Both the position numbers and the translations under genes were made by a program. The notes beneath the pieces were generated by a model. That model had not been told where the DNA came from and did not search any database. It saw only the letters and a program-made list of their open reading frames with translations. Positions 43,967 to 53,900 of a stretch of DNA of 64,000 nucleotides are shown here, piece after piece; the stretch's first letter is position 1, and every line of letters begins with the position of its first letter. The DNA comes from Strigamia acuminata (lineage: Eukaryota; Arthropoda; Chilopoda; Geophilomorpha; Linotaeniidae), in the NCBI GenBank assembly GCA_949358305.1, contig OX442314.1, forward strand, positions 60,645,369 through 60,709,368, written 5' to 3'.

Positions 43967-45100
43967 TTAATTCGCGAGAATTTTCTTACGCATGTTTTCA
44001 AACTTGGTTTTATCGAGGATTCTTTCCTCTTTTAGTTCCATAAGTATTTCTACAATTTCGTTGTCGTGAGACTGGTTTCCAGCATCCCGTGATACATGCA
44101 ACAATCGCAGCCTGTCTATTAATTCGTCCGGGTTATTGTAATACTTGTAGTCTACGGAGTTGTGCGGCCGAAACGTTTTCGTGACACCTTTGCCCGATTG
44201 TAGATATTGTGCTTGATATTGTTTGTAGTGTTGCCAAATTGGTTTAATCACTTTCAGATACTTCTCTCCTTTAGAAGATTTTGGCCTATTAGTTGCTGGA
44301 TCATGACGACTAAATAATGCTTTAGTTTTGATTAGAATGTCGGCATAATTATTTAATGCCTTCTGATTCTGATATGGATCCAATGCTGGAATTTTGTTCA
44401 AGAGGAAATCCTTTAATTCTTTATCGAATCTGTATGTTTTATTTCTTACAGAAATATGATCCGGGATAAATGTAACTTCTTCGACTCCTATTTTAAATTT
44501 TAAGTCTTTAGTATCAAATCTGATTCCAAACACACGGTCTATATTACCCACATTTGCAGAATAATAACTTATAAAAGATTGCAGATATGTGTCTTCCGGA
44601 TTTGTTTCTTTCTTTTTCCATTCGAGACTTCTACGTACTTCCGTGCGATATTTATCAGAAACATCATCAGCATCAGCATCGTCACCAAGATTTGCTTCTT
44701 CTTCTTCCACACTTCGAAGTGATGTATTGTTCGCTTCATCGTAATCAACTAAACTTTGAGGAGTTCCACGATGACTAGAGGACAAGCTTTGGCGTAAGAA
44801 CTGTCTTTTAATGGATGCATTTTCCCAATTTCTGACGGGTGTCTCTATATCCATTTTTGACATTGTCTTCTCAGGCTCGCTTTTAACGGTAGTGGAAGGT
44901 GACGGTTTGAAAGACATGGGTTGGGGTGGAGATACTTGCTGCTGCTGCGGCAGGCTATGCAATGCGGCAGTTACCGGTTTGAAGAATGCACCAAGCGCTT
45001 CATCTTCGGATCCTCTGTTTAACTTATCTTGCAGAAACTTTTTTTTCAAGCTCTGTTTTAATTTCTCGTAATTTCCACGCTGCTGTTTATTCATGTTCAT
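43967..45100 (-). CDS. Conserved Polinton protein (DUF8207-like)
   Basis: 377 residues from ATG (MNMNKQQRGNYEKLKQSLKK). The N-terminal half is charged, Gln/Pro/Ser-rich and probably disordered. The C-terminal half has GNIDRVFGIRFDTKDLKFKI, NKTYRFDKELKDFLLNKIPA and YADILIKTKALFSRHD. This layout (a Y/FGIR motif, then a small domain, then a helical region) is common in arthropod Polinton proteins, usually labelled DUF8207; exact name from memory. Role unknown; position between ATPase and minor capsid suggests a structural or assembly function. Overlaps the ATPase end by 14 bp. Confidence 0.7.
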   Translation of the reverse strand: MNMNKQQRGNYEKLKQSLKKKFLQDKLNRGSEDEALGAFFKPVTAALHSLPQQQQVSPPQPMSFKPSPSTTVKSEPEKTMSKMDIETPVRNWENASIKRQFLRQSLSSSHRGTPQSLVDYDEANNTSLRSVEEEEANLGDDADADDVSDKYRTEVRRSLEWKKKETNPEDTYLQSFISYYSANVGNIDRVFGIRFDTKDLKFKIGVEEVTFIPDHISVRNKTYRFDKELKDFLLNKIPALDPYQNQKALNNYADILIKTKALFSRHDPATNRPKSSKGEKYLKVIKPIWQHYKQYQAQYLQSGKGVTKTFRPHNSVDYKYYNNPDELIDRLRLLHVSRDAGNQSHDNEIVEILMELKEERILDKTKFENMRKKILAN

Positions 45101-45764
45101 TTTTTAAAAATGGGGAAAATTTATTTTTATATCTCCCGCTCGACATAGACTTGGTCTTGTCAATGGTGAGAAAGCCAAACGTATCATCGTCCCAACATGA
45201 CTTACACATGTCTCTGAATCGAACGTACGTCATGTCCGTTCCAACATGGTTGTCAAAAACGTGTTTCATGTTTCTTTCGTCTTGTCTGAACATGATTATT
45301 AAATTGGCATTGTCTCTTATCACCTGTTTTGGGATCCGGCTATAAGTCTGACACAAGTAAAAAGAGTCTACGTTACTATGTCGGCCCTGGGCAAAATATT
45401 TCTCAATATTATGTTGCTTGTCGGTCATCACATCGTCAAACACAAAAATAGACTTGTTCACATTTTTATCAAAAAGTTGTTCGGGAGACGGCACATCTTC
45501 GTTGCTCGGGAAGAAATGAGCTACCTGTTCGCCCAATTCCGATTCTAGATCCTCGAACAACTCTCTTAACCGCTCGTATTTTGGTTGAAATAAAGTTTTA
45601 GAAAACACCATCAGCTTGTCAAATCGTAACCAGTGCAGGAAGTTTAGCAACAGATTCGTTTTCCCACATTCAGCCGGGCCACACATGATGCATCTTATGT
45701 TTTTTGGCAGAATCGACTTATCACATTTATCCAAGCGCCCCGTGTCAAAATTTATGACATTCAT
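45087..45764 (-). CDS. Polinton genome-packaging ATPase (FtsK/HerA, A32-like)
   Basis: 225 residues. Walker A at GPAECGKTN (about residue 28-36), Walker B at SIFVFDDV (about 105-112), an LCQTYSRIP stretch and an Arg-finger-like HVFDNHVGTD region after. This is the short packaging ATPase present in nearly all Polintons and related adenovirus/NCLDV-type elements; it pumps DNA into the preformed capsid. It is first in the minus-strand block and divergent from the zinc-ribbon/PLA2 gene 35 bp away, so the two blocks share a promoter region. Confidence 0.92.
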   Translation of the reverse strand: MNVINFDTGRLDKCDKSILPKNIRCIMCGPAECGKTNLLLNFLHWLRFDKLMVFSKTLFQPKYERLRELFEDLESELGEQVAHFFPSNEDVPSPEQLFDKNVNKSIFVFDDVMTDKQHNIEKYFAQGRHSNVDSFYLCQTYSRIPKQVIRDNANLIIMFRQDERNMKHVFDNHVGTDMTYVRFRDMCKSCWDDDTFGFLTIDKTKSMSSGRYKNKFSPFLKNEHE

Positions 45765-45799
45765 TTTTTATATTCCCGTAATAAAAAAAGAAGACAAAC

Positions 45800-46298
45800 A
45801 TGTTTTGCGTTAAATGTAAAAAGTCTACTCCTACCGGCACGTTGGAAATGGGAGTCACTAAGAACAACAGAGCCTACAAAAGAGGTAAATGCTTGGCATG
45901 CGGGACCTTGAAATATCAGTTCATAAAAAAAAAAATCTCCAGCAACCGGAAAAGGACTTTTGAATAAACTAATCAATAAATTACCGGTAGAAATGCATAT
46001 CCCTGGGTACAATTATTGCGGCCCAGGCACAAAATTAGATAAGCGTTTAGCTAGAGGTGATAAAGGCATAAACCCATTGGATGAAGCGTGCAAGCTGCAC
46101 GACATTGCTTACATAAATGAGAACTTAGAAGCCAGACACGAAGCAGACAGAAAGTTGGTCGAAGCATGTGTTTTAATCATCTCCGATTCAACAGTCAGTT
46201 TAAGCACAAAATTAGCCGCCAAAGCAATCAAAGCAACGTTCAATACCAAACTTAAACTGGGAATGGGACTAAAAAAAAAAAAAAAATGCCTGACATAG
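45800..46298 (+). pseudogene. Zinc-ribbon plus PLA2-like Polinton protein, split at an A run
   Basis: The first frame (45800-45967) gives a zinc ribbon: MFCVKCKKS...GKCLACGT, as in the DUF5679 family. The second frame, from a non-ATG position to the stop before 46298, has LINKLPVEMHIPGYNYCGPG and NPLDEACKLHDIAYINENLE. That is the calcium loop and His-Asp catalytic pair of the phospholipase A2-like domain known from parvovirus capsids and arthropod Polintons. The two parts are normally one protein. Here they are separated by a frame change in 11 consecutive A (45925-45935), which could be a sequencing error. It probably helps particles cross a membrane. Confidence 0.8.
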
Positions 46299-47239
46299 AA
46301 CAACTGGTATCTGAATTACATAAGCCGACACGTAGGCATTACGTCAGACGTCCGGTCGTATCTTTTGCAATCAACGACTTATGGCAGATCGATTTAGTCG
46401 AATTGATACCTTTTTCCCGTGTAAACAAAGGTTATAAATACTTATTAACGGTTATAGATGCGTTCTCTAAATATGCGTATGCGGTTCCCATCAAATCAAA
46501 GACTGGCAAAGACGTAACCGCTGCATTTGAAAAGGTGCTTGTCAAAGCGGGGAATAAGGGGCCGGTCAACATGGCATCCGATTGGGGGAAAGAATTCTAC
46601 AATTCCCATTTCAAGGCACTGGTCAAAAAGTTCAACATCAACCATTTTTCCACACACTCGCCGTTGAAAGCGAGCATGGTCGAGCGGTTCAATCGCACGC
46701 TCAAAGAGCGCATGTACAGGCATTTTACTTTGAAAGGTTCGAGGAATTGGATTACTATCTTACCCCAATTGATGACCCGTTATAACTCTTCGGTTCACCG
46801 TACGACCAACATGAAACCCAAAAATGTGGCTCCCAAACATGAAAAGGCGCTCAGACTAAAATTACTTCCCGAACCAGCAACGTCCAAGCCTAAATTCAAA
46901 GTGGGCGACCGAGTGCGTATTTCCAAATCCAAATCCATATTTGACAAAGGGTTTTTGCAAAATTGGACTAAAGAAATCTTTACAATTGATAAAGTGGACA
47001 CGACGTATGAACCTCCAATTTTCAAATTGAAAGACAGTTTGGGAGAATCGATCAAAGGTTCCTTTTACCGTGAAGAACTCCAAAAAACTGAAACCAGGGT
47101 AGATGATCCCTACTTGATCGAGAAAGTCATTAGAAAAAAGAAAAACAGCGATGGATCATGGAAGTACCTAGTGAAATGGGTCGGCTACGATCAGAAGCAT
47201 AATTCATGGGTCGATGAACTCGTCGATATTAAAAAATGA
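46286..47239 (+). CDS. Polinton integrase (RVE family) with chromodomain
   Basis: 317 residues from ATG within the A-rich end of the previous gene (13-bp overlap). Catalytic core with LWQIDLVEL (first Asp), ASDWGKEFYN (second Asp) and SMVERFNRTLKE (Glu), then an SH3-like region (FKVGDRVRISKSK). The C-terminus is YLIEKVIRKKK followed by WKYLVKWVGYDQKHNSWVDE, a chromodomain with its aromatic residues. It inserts the element with a 6-bp duplication. The chromodomain could guide it to methylated histone. The upstream HHCC zinc finger usual for this family is not evident at the short N-terminus. Confidence 0.95.
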   Translation: MPDIEQLVSELHKPTRRHYVRRPVVSFAINDLWQIDLVELIPFSRVNKGYKYLLTVIDAFSKYAYAVPIKSKTGKDVTAAFEKVLVKAGNKGPVNMASDWGKEFYNSHFKALVKKFNINHFSTHSPLKASMVERFNRTLKERMYRHFTLKGSRNWITILPQLMTRYNSSVHRTTNMKPKNVAPKHEKALRLKLLPEPATSKPKFKVGDRVRISKSKSIFDKGFLQNWTKEIFTIDKVDTTYEPPIFKLKDSLGESIKGSFYREELQKTETRVDDPYLIEKVIRKKKNSDGSWKYLVKWVGYDQKHNSWVDELVDIKK

Positions 47240-47655
47240 ATAACGTGGAAATTTACAACTGGGCAAAGAACAAACTACGTATCGCCCACTTCAACAACGT
47301 GTTGCCCATCGATTGCCTGAAACCGCTTGCGAATCACCGCAGCAAGAATGAAAGCTTCGTCATCAATTTAGACCCATCGGCGGGTGGCGGTACACATTGG
47401 GTAAGCTTGTATCTTTGCAATGACAGAGGTATTTACTTCGATAATTTGGGAAACGTTCCACCAAAAGAGATCATTGATTTCGTCGGTAGAGACGTTATCC
47501 TAGATTATGCTTCGAAAGAAGTGTATTCATTAACAAAAGAGGATTCTTGCGGGATGTTTTGCCTCTTTGCGCTCTATTTAGCTGCCAATCTTAATCTCAG
47601 GCAGAATACAATCATTAAAATCATCCGAGGAATGAATAATCTGGAGTTGTTGTAA
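47236..47655 (+). CDS. Polinton protease 2 (adenovirus-type cysteine protease)
   Basis: 139 residues, ATG overlapping the integrase stop by 4 bp (ATGA). Contains NVLPIDCLKPL, SFVINLDPSAGGGTHWVSLY (His), IYFDNLGNVPP (acid) and EDSCGMFCLFALYLA (Cys). This is the same fold and motif order as protease 1, but with clearly different sequence (for example THWVSLY versus SHWVAYA and DSCGMFC versus VTCGHLC). All catalytic residues look intact. Having two such proteases in one Polinton is unusual. It could cut a different substrate or have been acquired separately. Confidence 0.85.
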   Translation: MNNVEIYNWAKNKLRIAHFNNVLPIDCLKPLANHRSKNESFVINLDPSAGGGTHWVSLYLCNDRGIYFDNLGNVPPKEIIDFVGRDVILDYASKEVYSLTKEDSCGMFCLFALYLAANLNLRQNTIIKIIRGMNNLELL

Positions 47656-47884
47656 AGTAAACCTAATATCTGTTTTTAACAAAAAAGTGAAATTATTTAA
47701 AAAATTAAAACGAACCTATTTTGAAATTAACGAAGATTCACATAAAATCTTGCGGCAAGTGTGTAAACATGCACGGGTGTGTATTCCAATCGGAAATATA
47801 ACCGTAACAAAAAAATTTGTATATATAAAAAAATAAACAATATCATTATATTCACTTCAATTTGAGAAATATAAGAATTAAATC

Positions 47885-48166
47885 ATGTATCTCTTTGAAC
47901 TCCAACAGAATAAAACTACCGACGAAAGGAAAGTAATTTTGAAACATTTATCCTTATTCTTATTGGTCAATTATGGCGGCTCAATTGATGAGAAAACCGA
48001 TTCTTTACTTTTGTGGCGACCCGCATTTCAGATTAAAATCCAAACCCTGGTGGAGAAACTTGGAAGATTTTCCAGTGAGAATATCGAACACGTCAAATAC
48101 GTACATGACAATGTAACTATAGCCGAAATCCAGGAATTGGCCGAAATAAGCCATTTATTTGGCTAA
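47885..48166 (+). CDS. Small Polinton ORF, 93 residues, unknown
   Basis: ATG after an AT-rich spacer; MYLFELQQNKTTDERKVILK. Helical, Leu-rich, with no motif I recognise. On the plus strand after protease 2. Accessory genes of unknown function often sit near Polinton ends. Codon pattern looks coding rather than random, but support is weak. Confidence 0.45.
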   Translation: MYLFELQQNKTTDERKVILKHLSLFLLVNYGGSIDEKTDSLLLWRPAFQIKIQTLVEKLGRFSSENIEHVKYVHDNVTIAEIQELAEISHLFG

Positions 48167-48614
48167 ATGCTACAATATATAATGCGGCATAATGTAATTA
48201 ATTAATTAATTAATTATCTCAAGTTTTTAAAATAATAGTTATATTGTTTTTTTCTCTTAATGAGGACATAGTCTTTTGATTAATTGAGTGTAATTACGAA
48301 TTATATTTCGCACATTAAATCTGGAAATAAAAATAAATAAACACCTGGTTTCATTCGAAACACGTATCCATGTAAATATATTAAAGCAGCCTGACTCATC
48401 TGACAATGAATAATAAATAAATAATTTTTTTAAGAAATTGTAACAATTTTTTAAATGTTTACCCGAGTTAATTTCTAACAATTATTCAATTATTTCATTT
48501 CTTTTTAAAAATAAACAATTCAAATCATGTATTAAAAGACAATATATAAAAACCATTTCAATTAAATTAAATTTTCAATTAAAACACATCATTTCGCAGC
48601 TGAGTAACAACAAC
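48167..48614. other. Polinton spacer, AT-rich
   Basis: No gene. TTAATTAATTAATTAATTA run near 48197-48216. Confidence 0.5.
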
Positions 48615-48920
48615 ATGGAATTTCTTTGCGTAATCCGTGATTTTGAAAAAGGCGAGGATATCTTAAAGCAAATAATGTTTGAACTTATAAGAAGATGGGG
48701 GGCTAAAATCACAGATATAAATAGTTTTGCACTAATATGTCGTATAAATGGTCAATTTCCTGAACTAAACAAAGTAATACAAAAAAGAGGAAAAATCATA
48801 TATGATTCTCTCAACTTAAATACTAGAATACATATAAGGCAGTTGTATGCAATTAATCCTGGCAAGAAAATTGAAGATATAGATATAAATTGCTTTGATG
48901 AGGAGGAAGAATATTTATAA
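48615..48920 (+). CDS. Small Polinton ORF, 101 residues, unknown
   Basis: ATG at 48615 preceded by ACAACAAC; MEFLCVIRDFEKGEDILKQI. Helical with an acidic C-terminus (CFDEEEEYL). I do not recognise it. Its last position before the right-end repeats and a good start context suggest a real accessory gene. Not similar to the 93-residue ORF. Confidence 0.5.
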   Translation: MEFLCVIRDFEKGEDILKQIMFELIRRWGAKITDINSFALICRINGQFPELNKVIQKRGKIIYDSLNLNTRIHIRQLYAINPGKKIEDIDINCFDEEEEYL

Positions 48921-49064
48921 AAATGGAGCATTCTTCCGCCATACATTTAACAATGCCTTATTAAATTGTCATGCATGCATGCAATTTATTATTCATTTAT
49001 TTCTTGATGAGTCACATTGAAAACCTGTATTTACATGTGGTCAGATGTTTAATTTAAAAAAAAA

Positions 49065-49312
49065 CATAGGAAATAAAGCGAAGCGTGGAACATAGAAAAT
49101 AAAGGGAAGCGTGGAACATAGAAAATAAAGCGAAGCGTGGAACATAGAAAATAAAGCGAAGCGTGGAACATAGAAAATAAAGCGAAGCGTGGAACATAGA
49201 AAATAAAGCGAAGCGTGGAAAATAGAAAATAAAGCGAAGCGTGGAACATAGAAAATAAAGCGAAGCGTGTTGGACATAGAAAATAAAGCGAAGCGTGTTG
49301 GACATAGCCAAA
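49065..49312. repeat. 26-bp tandem repeat near the Polinton right end
   Basis: Unit AAGCGTGGAACATAGAAAAT plus AAAGCG, about nine copies with minor changes. The minus strand is open in all three frames here because 26 bp contains no stop in any frame. This is not a gene. Confidence 0.95.
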
Positions 49313-49868
49313 ATTTCACCAACTGCAGATCCAACATGTGATCAAACACTCTGACGGTAAGATCGAACTTTGATCCATATGTGCGATATAGCATTCGACT
49401 CACCATCCCGAGACAAATCGTTTAAATTTACCCCCACTTTTAATTTTGTCCTAACCCCCACTTCCAATGCCCCCAGGCCATTTTAAACAATGCCAAACAA
49501 TGCCCACTGCCGTTGGAAGTCCATACAATTTACCCCACTTTTCACTTTTATTACCCCCCCACTTTCCTATAAAATGGTTTTACGTTTGATGGGATTTTAC
49601 CAACACACGATATTCATCCATCTTCCCTCGCAACAAAATGTAACTGTCCAAAAACCAGCTGTGATAGAAGCAAGTGTAGTTCAATGACCTACTTCCTTTT
49701 AATTCAAAAAGCAGAATAATTTAATTCACTCACCCATGGCCTTGCCTTGGGCCATTTCCTCCTTCATACCTTTAAATTCCACCTTGAGGATAAAATCAAG
49801 AATTGCAAATTAAATGCGTATTCACATATCTACTCTTGTACTACAACAACGCCGGCTAACCTAAACCT
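49313..49868. other. Polinton right-end noncoding region
   Basis: No convincing gene; CCCCCAC-rich patches at 49430-49565 and a CCTAA telomere-like run at 49856-49881 adjoining the TIR. Confidence 0.6.
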
Positions 49869-50000
49869 AACCTAACCTAAACATTCCCATTCTCCCACCC
49901 TCGAACCACTTCCTCATTTTACCCCTTTTGTAATTTTTGAGCAGAAATCATGGATTGCCCATTTAATCCTTGATCCAATCGAACCATTTCTCCAACAACA
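49869..50000 (-). repeat. Polinton D right TIR
   Basis: Inverse of 34382-34513. The inner edge continues into CCTAACCTAACCTAAAC telomere-like repeats. Confidence 0.95.
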
Positions 50001-50006
50001 ACAGAG

Positions 50007-50936
50007 GTTGCACGATTCCTTGAAATCGTCAAAGCTGTCGCACTCGGGAAAGGCATCCCTTTAGACGACATGGTGCACACTGTTGTACCTGGACGACTAT
50101 TAGGCCATGCACAACGTTGGTTCCATAAGCAACGCCATACTTTTAACAGTTGGCGAACTTTCAAAGCCTCTTTTCTCAATTGTTTCGACCTCGTCCCACT
50201 TGCAAGAGAAAGGCGACTTCTTAATGTAAAACAACGAGCCGACGAGTCACTCTATAGTTTTCTCTTGCGATATACGCAAGAACAAGGTGAAGTGCCGTCA
50301 GGTGATAAAACTGGACGTGCGCAGTTATTCGATAATCTAACTCAAGAAAGTTTTACGGCGTTATGTACACAAGGAATGTATGGTGACTTTACAGTAGATG
50401 ACATTCTACAATATGTAGGAGCAAATCGCTCTAAGTTTGAAAGTTCTGCTCAACTTGCAGCAAAATTGGAGTACGATAATCGAGAGAATCATCCTACTCC
50501 CAAACTTCACAAAAAATCTAAGATTTTTCCATCTAAAACTTCACTACGTTTAACGCAAACGCAAGATGAGGTTGAAGATGAAGACGAGTCGGAAAATGAC
50601 GACTCAACTGACGATGGGTCGATGGAGCGACTATTTGCCGCCCAGTATGAAAAAACTACTCGCAAATGCTTCTTCTGTCACGAGCCCGGACATTTTAAAA
50701 GAGAATGTCCAGCTCTTGCGAAAAAATTAGCAGGGAAAACAGACTCGTTAAATTCTAATAAAAGATTTAACCACTCTGCTCCCAACCCCGAGTTTAAGCG
50801 ACCCAAACAAAATTGGGTTACGGCAGAAACTTTAGACTCTAAATTTACTGACTTCCAGAAAACCATGGTCGAACTGTTAACTAAGCGTTTACCAGCACCC
50901 ACGGATTCAGCCACTCCCGACGAGACAAAAAACTGA
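50007..50936 (+). CDS. Gypsy A Gag, C-terminal part
   Basis: Continues Gag in the frame left at 34381. Capsid region (VARFLEIVKAVALGKGIPLD, LGHAQRWFHKQRHTFNSWRT), an acidic stretch (EVEDEDESENDDSTDDGS) and a zinc knuckle CFFCHEPGHFKREC near residue 220 of this part. The stop TGA at 50934-50936 directly follows a slippery A-AAA-AAC, so a fraction of ribosomes would continue into pol. With the Polinton in place this half lacks a start apart from internal ATGs (50070). Confidence 0.9.
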   Translation, partial: VARFLEIVKAVALGKGIPLDDMVHTVVPGRLLGHAQRWFHKQRHTFNSWRTFKASFLNCFDLVPLARERRLLNVKQRADESLYSFLLRYTQEQGEVPSGDKTGRAQLFDNLTQESFTALCTQGMYGDFTVDDILQYVGANRSKFESSAQLAAKLEYDNRENHPTPKLHKKSKIFPSKTSLRLTQTQDEVEDEDESENDDSTDDGSMERLFAAQYEKTTRKCFFCHEPGHFKRECPALAKKLAGKTDSLNSNKRFNHSAPNPEFKRPKQNWVTAETLDSKFTDFQKTMVELLTKRLPAPTDSATPDETKN

Positions 50937-50967
50937 TTCAGGGGGTTGTTCAAATTGCCCAACCCCC
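50927..50967 (+). promoter_or_regulatory. -1 ribosomal frameshift site between Gypsy A gag and pol
   Basis: Slippery heptamer AAAAAAC at 50927-50933 is in the correct phase (A AAA AAC, zero-frame codons AAA AAC). It is followed by a 7-nt spacer and a perfect 8-bp stem: GGGGGTTG (50941-50948) with CAACCCCC (50960-50967) and an 11-nt loop. The zero-frame stop comes at once, and the -1 frame is open into the pol ORF. This is a textbook arrangement for Gag-Pol fusion. Confidence 0.88.
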
Positions 50968-53900
50968 GCCTAACGAGTTGTTTCCTCTCTCGGAATTTTC
51001 AAATGATTTATTTTCACGAAAAGATGAATTTAAATTAAGACATAAGCCTAGTCACCTCACAGTGCCATATGTCGACGATTCGAAGAATAAACCACCATCG
51101 TTGGTCATTTCTTACGAAGCAGTGCCTGTCTGTCGGAAAGCTAGTAGTTCCACTGGTGGTGTCGATGAGAATTTAAAAGTCATGACAGACCAACTAGAAA
51201 ATTTGAGTATTTTCAGTGGAAGTTGGAATGCACCAAAGAAACCGCTTGTACCCAAAGTTTTCAAGTTAAGGAAAATCCTTAAACTTGAAAAATGGAACAA
51301 TAAAGATCGAAAAGAATTTCTTGGCAAACTTTGCAATAGCAAATTAATTAATGGTGGCAAAGATGATCCGCGTATGAATGTCCAAATTGGAGGTTTGGAT
51401 TACAACGCATTAATGGACTCTGGAGCCACCCAGTGTTTTATTGGAGTGCAACTCCTTTCAAACACAGAAATTCCGGTGGAATTCATACAAGAATGTCCCC
51501 GTGGAATGCGCGTCTGCGCAGTCGGAATAGATCACCGACCTATCGGCCAAGTTTGCCTCTGTGTCAAATGGGCCGATAAAAGGAGAGTTACGCCTATCAC
51601 CTTCATAATTCTACACAAGAATGTATGTGGATTGATTTTAGGCCACAACTTTATGCGTAGAACGGGAGTCAATTTAAATCCAAAACGAGCAGTGTTCACC
51701 TGTGATGACATGCCCGGATGGACAGCACCATATGAGACCACTGAACTTAACTGTTGCTTAGCAAGCATTAAGACTTTGGATCTCCAAGGTGAAGGGACTC
51801 TCACTTCACCTGACTGGGCAGAAAAACTCGTCGAAGGCTGCAACAGCTCGACGGAAGAAAAACAATTACTCGTAAACGTTCTTTTGGAATTAAAAAACGT
51901 ATTTCGAGATCAATTGGGCTGCACGAAGGTTGCCAAGCACAGCATCAAGTTTAAACCTGGTGCTACTTGGAAACACCAGCCATATAGAATGTACAACCCG
52001 GCCAAGAAGGCAATTATGACGGAATTGGTCGAGGAATTAGAGGCCGATGGGTTAATCGAACCCGCAACTGGCCCCTACATAAGTCACCCCGTCATTGTGG
52101 CTAAACCCGGCGGGAAGTATCGATTATGTATCGACTACCGCTGGCTGAATGCAATCACAGAAGTTGATGCGATTCAAATGCCAAGTATTGACCTGCTAAT
52201 TCATCATACTAATCAGGCCAAATATTTTACGTCCATTGATCTAACTAAAGGTTATCATCAAATGGAAATGGAGGAGGAGGATAAGAGTAAAACTGCGTTT
52301 TACACCCCAAAAGGCAAATTTCAATTCAAAAGATTGCCATTTGGTCTTTGTAACGCACCTAGCTCTTTCCAACACCTCATGACTACAGTATTAGGTGACT
52401 CTTTATATAAACATGCTTTAGTCTATCTGGACGATATAATTATTTTCTCCGACACATGGGAAAATCATTTATTGCATATTAAACACGTCCTTGAGAAGTT
52501 AGACGCCGCGAATCTAACTATCAATAAAGACAAATCAAAGTTTGGTCGAACATCACTACGATTTTTAGGCCATTTAATTTCCGAGGGATCCCTTCTTCCA
52601 GACCCTGACAAAGTCTCGGCTGTAAGAAATTTTCCAAAACCAATTTGCTCTAAAGACATTCAAAGATTTGTAGGACTTGCGAATTTTTTCCGAAAATTCA
52701 TTCCGAACATCGCGAATATTGCTCGTCCATTGACCAATATTATGCATGATCAAGCAAAGTTTGTGTGGGATGACCCACAAATAACTGCATTCGAAACTAT
52801 CAAAGATATCTTGTGTGACAAGGACCAAGCCCTTCTCCACATGCCAGATATGAATAAGCCTTTTGTCATTTTGACAGATGCTTCTCATTCAGGCTTAGGT
52901 GCAGTACTCTGTCAAGACGTAGAATTATTCTGTGAAAAGAAGCAGAAATTAATAATGGTCCCGAAGGCAGTCGCGTACGCCAGTCGAGTGTTACACGGGG
53001 CTGAAGTAAGGTACTCTACGCCAGAATTGAAGTGTTTGGCCGTTGTATGGGCAATCGAGAGGTTTCGCCCATATATCGAGTACACGACTTTCACTCTCGA
53101 GTCCGATGCTAAGGCCCTTAGCTGGTTGATGAGTACGCCGGAACCATCGGGAAGGTTTGGTCGTTGGGCCGTCAAAATACAATGTGGCGCGTTTAAAATT
53201 ATTTTTAGACGCGGCGCAATGAACCAAGTAGCAGACGCATTGTCACGCGCCCCACTATCTGCACTAGACACTCCGGATTACGATTATATCGAACCAGAGG
53301 AAATCACCCATTTCTATCCAACTTGGAATGGAAACAGGTGTGCATCTTTGAAAGTGACGGAGACTGAGCGCAAACATTTTCTTACAAATGTTGGCCTTAG
53401 TTTAGATTTTTTCTCAGAATCATATAATCCAGTTAGATTTCATGATTCTGGAGAAAAGGGGGAGGAAGAAGGATGTACGAGAGAAAATTGCAGACATATA
53501 GATGTCCACAATTGTAATCACGAAAATATACACACTGCGCTAACAGATATCCTCAAAATAGTCCCGCCGACTAGAGACGAAATTATCGAAGCGCAGCTTA
53601 AAGATCCAGCATGTAGTAAAATCCTTGTTTACCTAAAAGGAGACAAAAAATTAAAAAATCGTATCACGGATAAACATTGGTTAAATGCGATTCGTGGCTA
53701 CACCCTCGACGAACCGGAAGAGAATAAAGGTGTTATGCTAATTTATTTTGCTCCGACCGATGAGGAAGAGTTAAACGACTCAGGCAACGGGTTTAAGGCG
53801 GTAATTCCACGCTCCCTTGTGAGACGTGCATTATTTGCATGCCATGGCCATCCACTTACAGGACATGCCGGCATGAGCAAAACCTTAGATAGAGCAAAAA

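Larger units (their letters stand above)
34382..50000. mobile_element. Polinton/Maverick D (15.6 kb) inserted in Gypsy A gag
   Basis: Inverted termini TGTTGTTGGAGAAATGG... (TIRs about 132 bp) with a 6-bp duplication ACAGAG at 34376-34381 and 50001-50006, the diagnostic Polinton footprint. Two converging gene blocks: on the plus strand PolB, a zinc-ribbon/PLA2 protein, integrase, a second protease and two small ORFs; on the minus strand the packaging ATPase, a conserved Polinton protein, minor capsid, major capsid, a PX/pVI-like protein, a protease and a coiled-coil protein. This is a full set for replication, integration and particle formation. Frame breaks in PolB and the PLA2 gene may be real or homopolymer errors. 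Confidence 0.97.

Noticed and set aside
49041-49406. Three overlapping minus-strand ORFs with Phe/Leu/Tyr repeats
   Set aside because: They are the three frames of a 26-bp tandem repeat lacking stops. No independent coding support.
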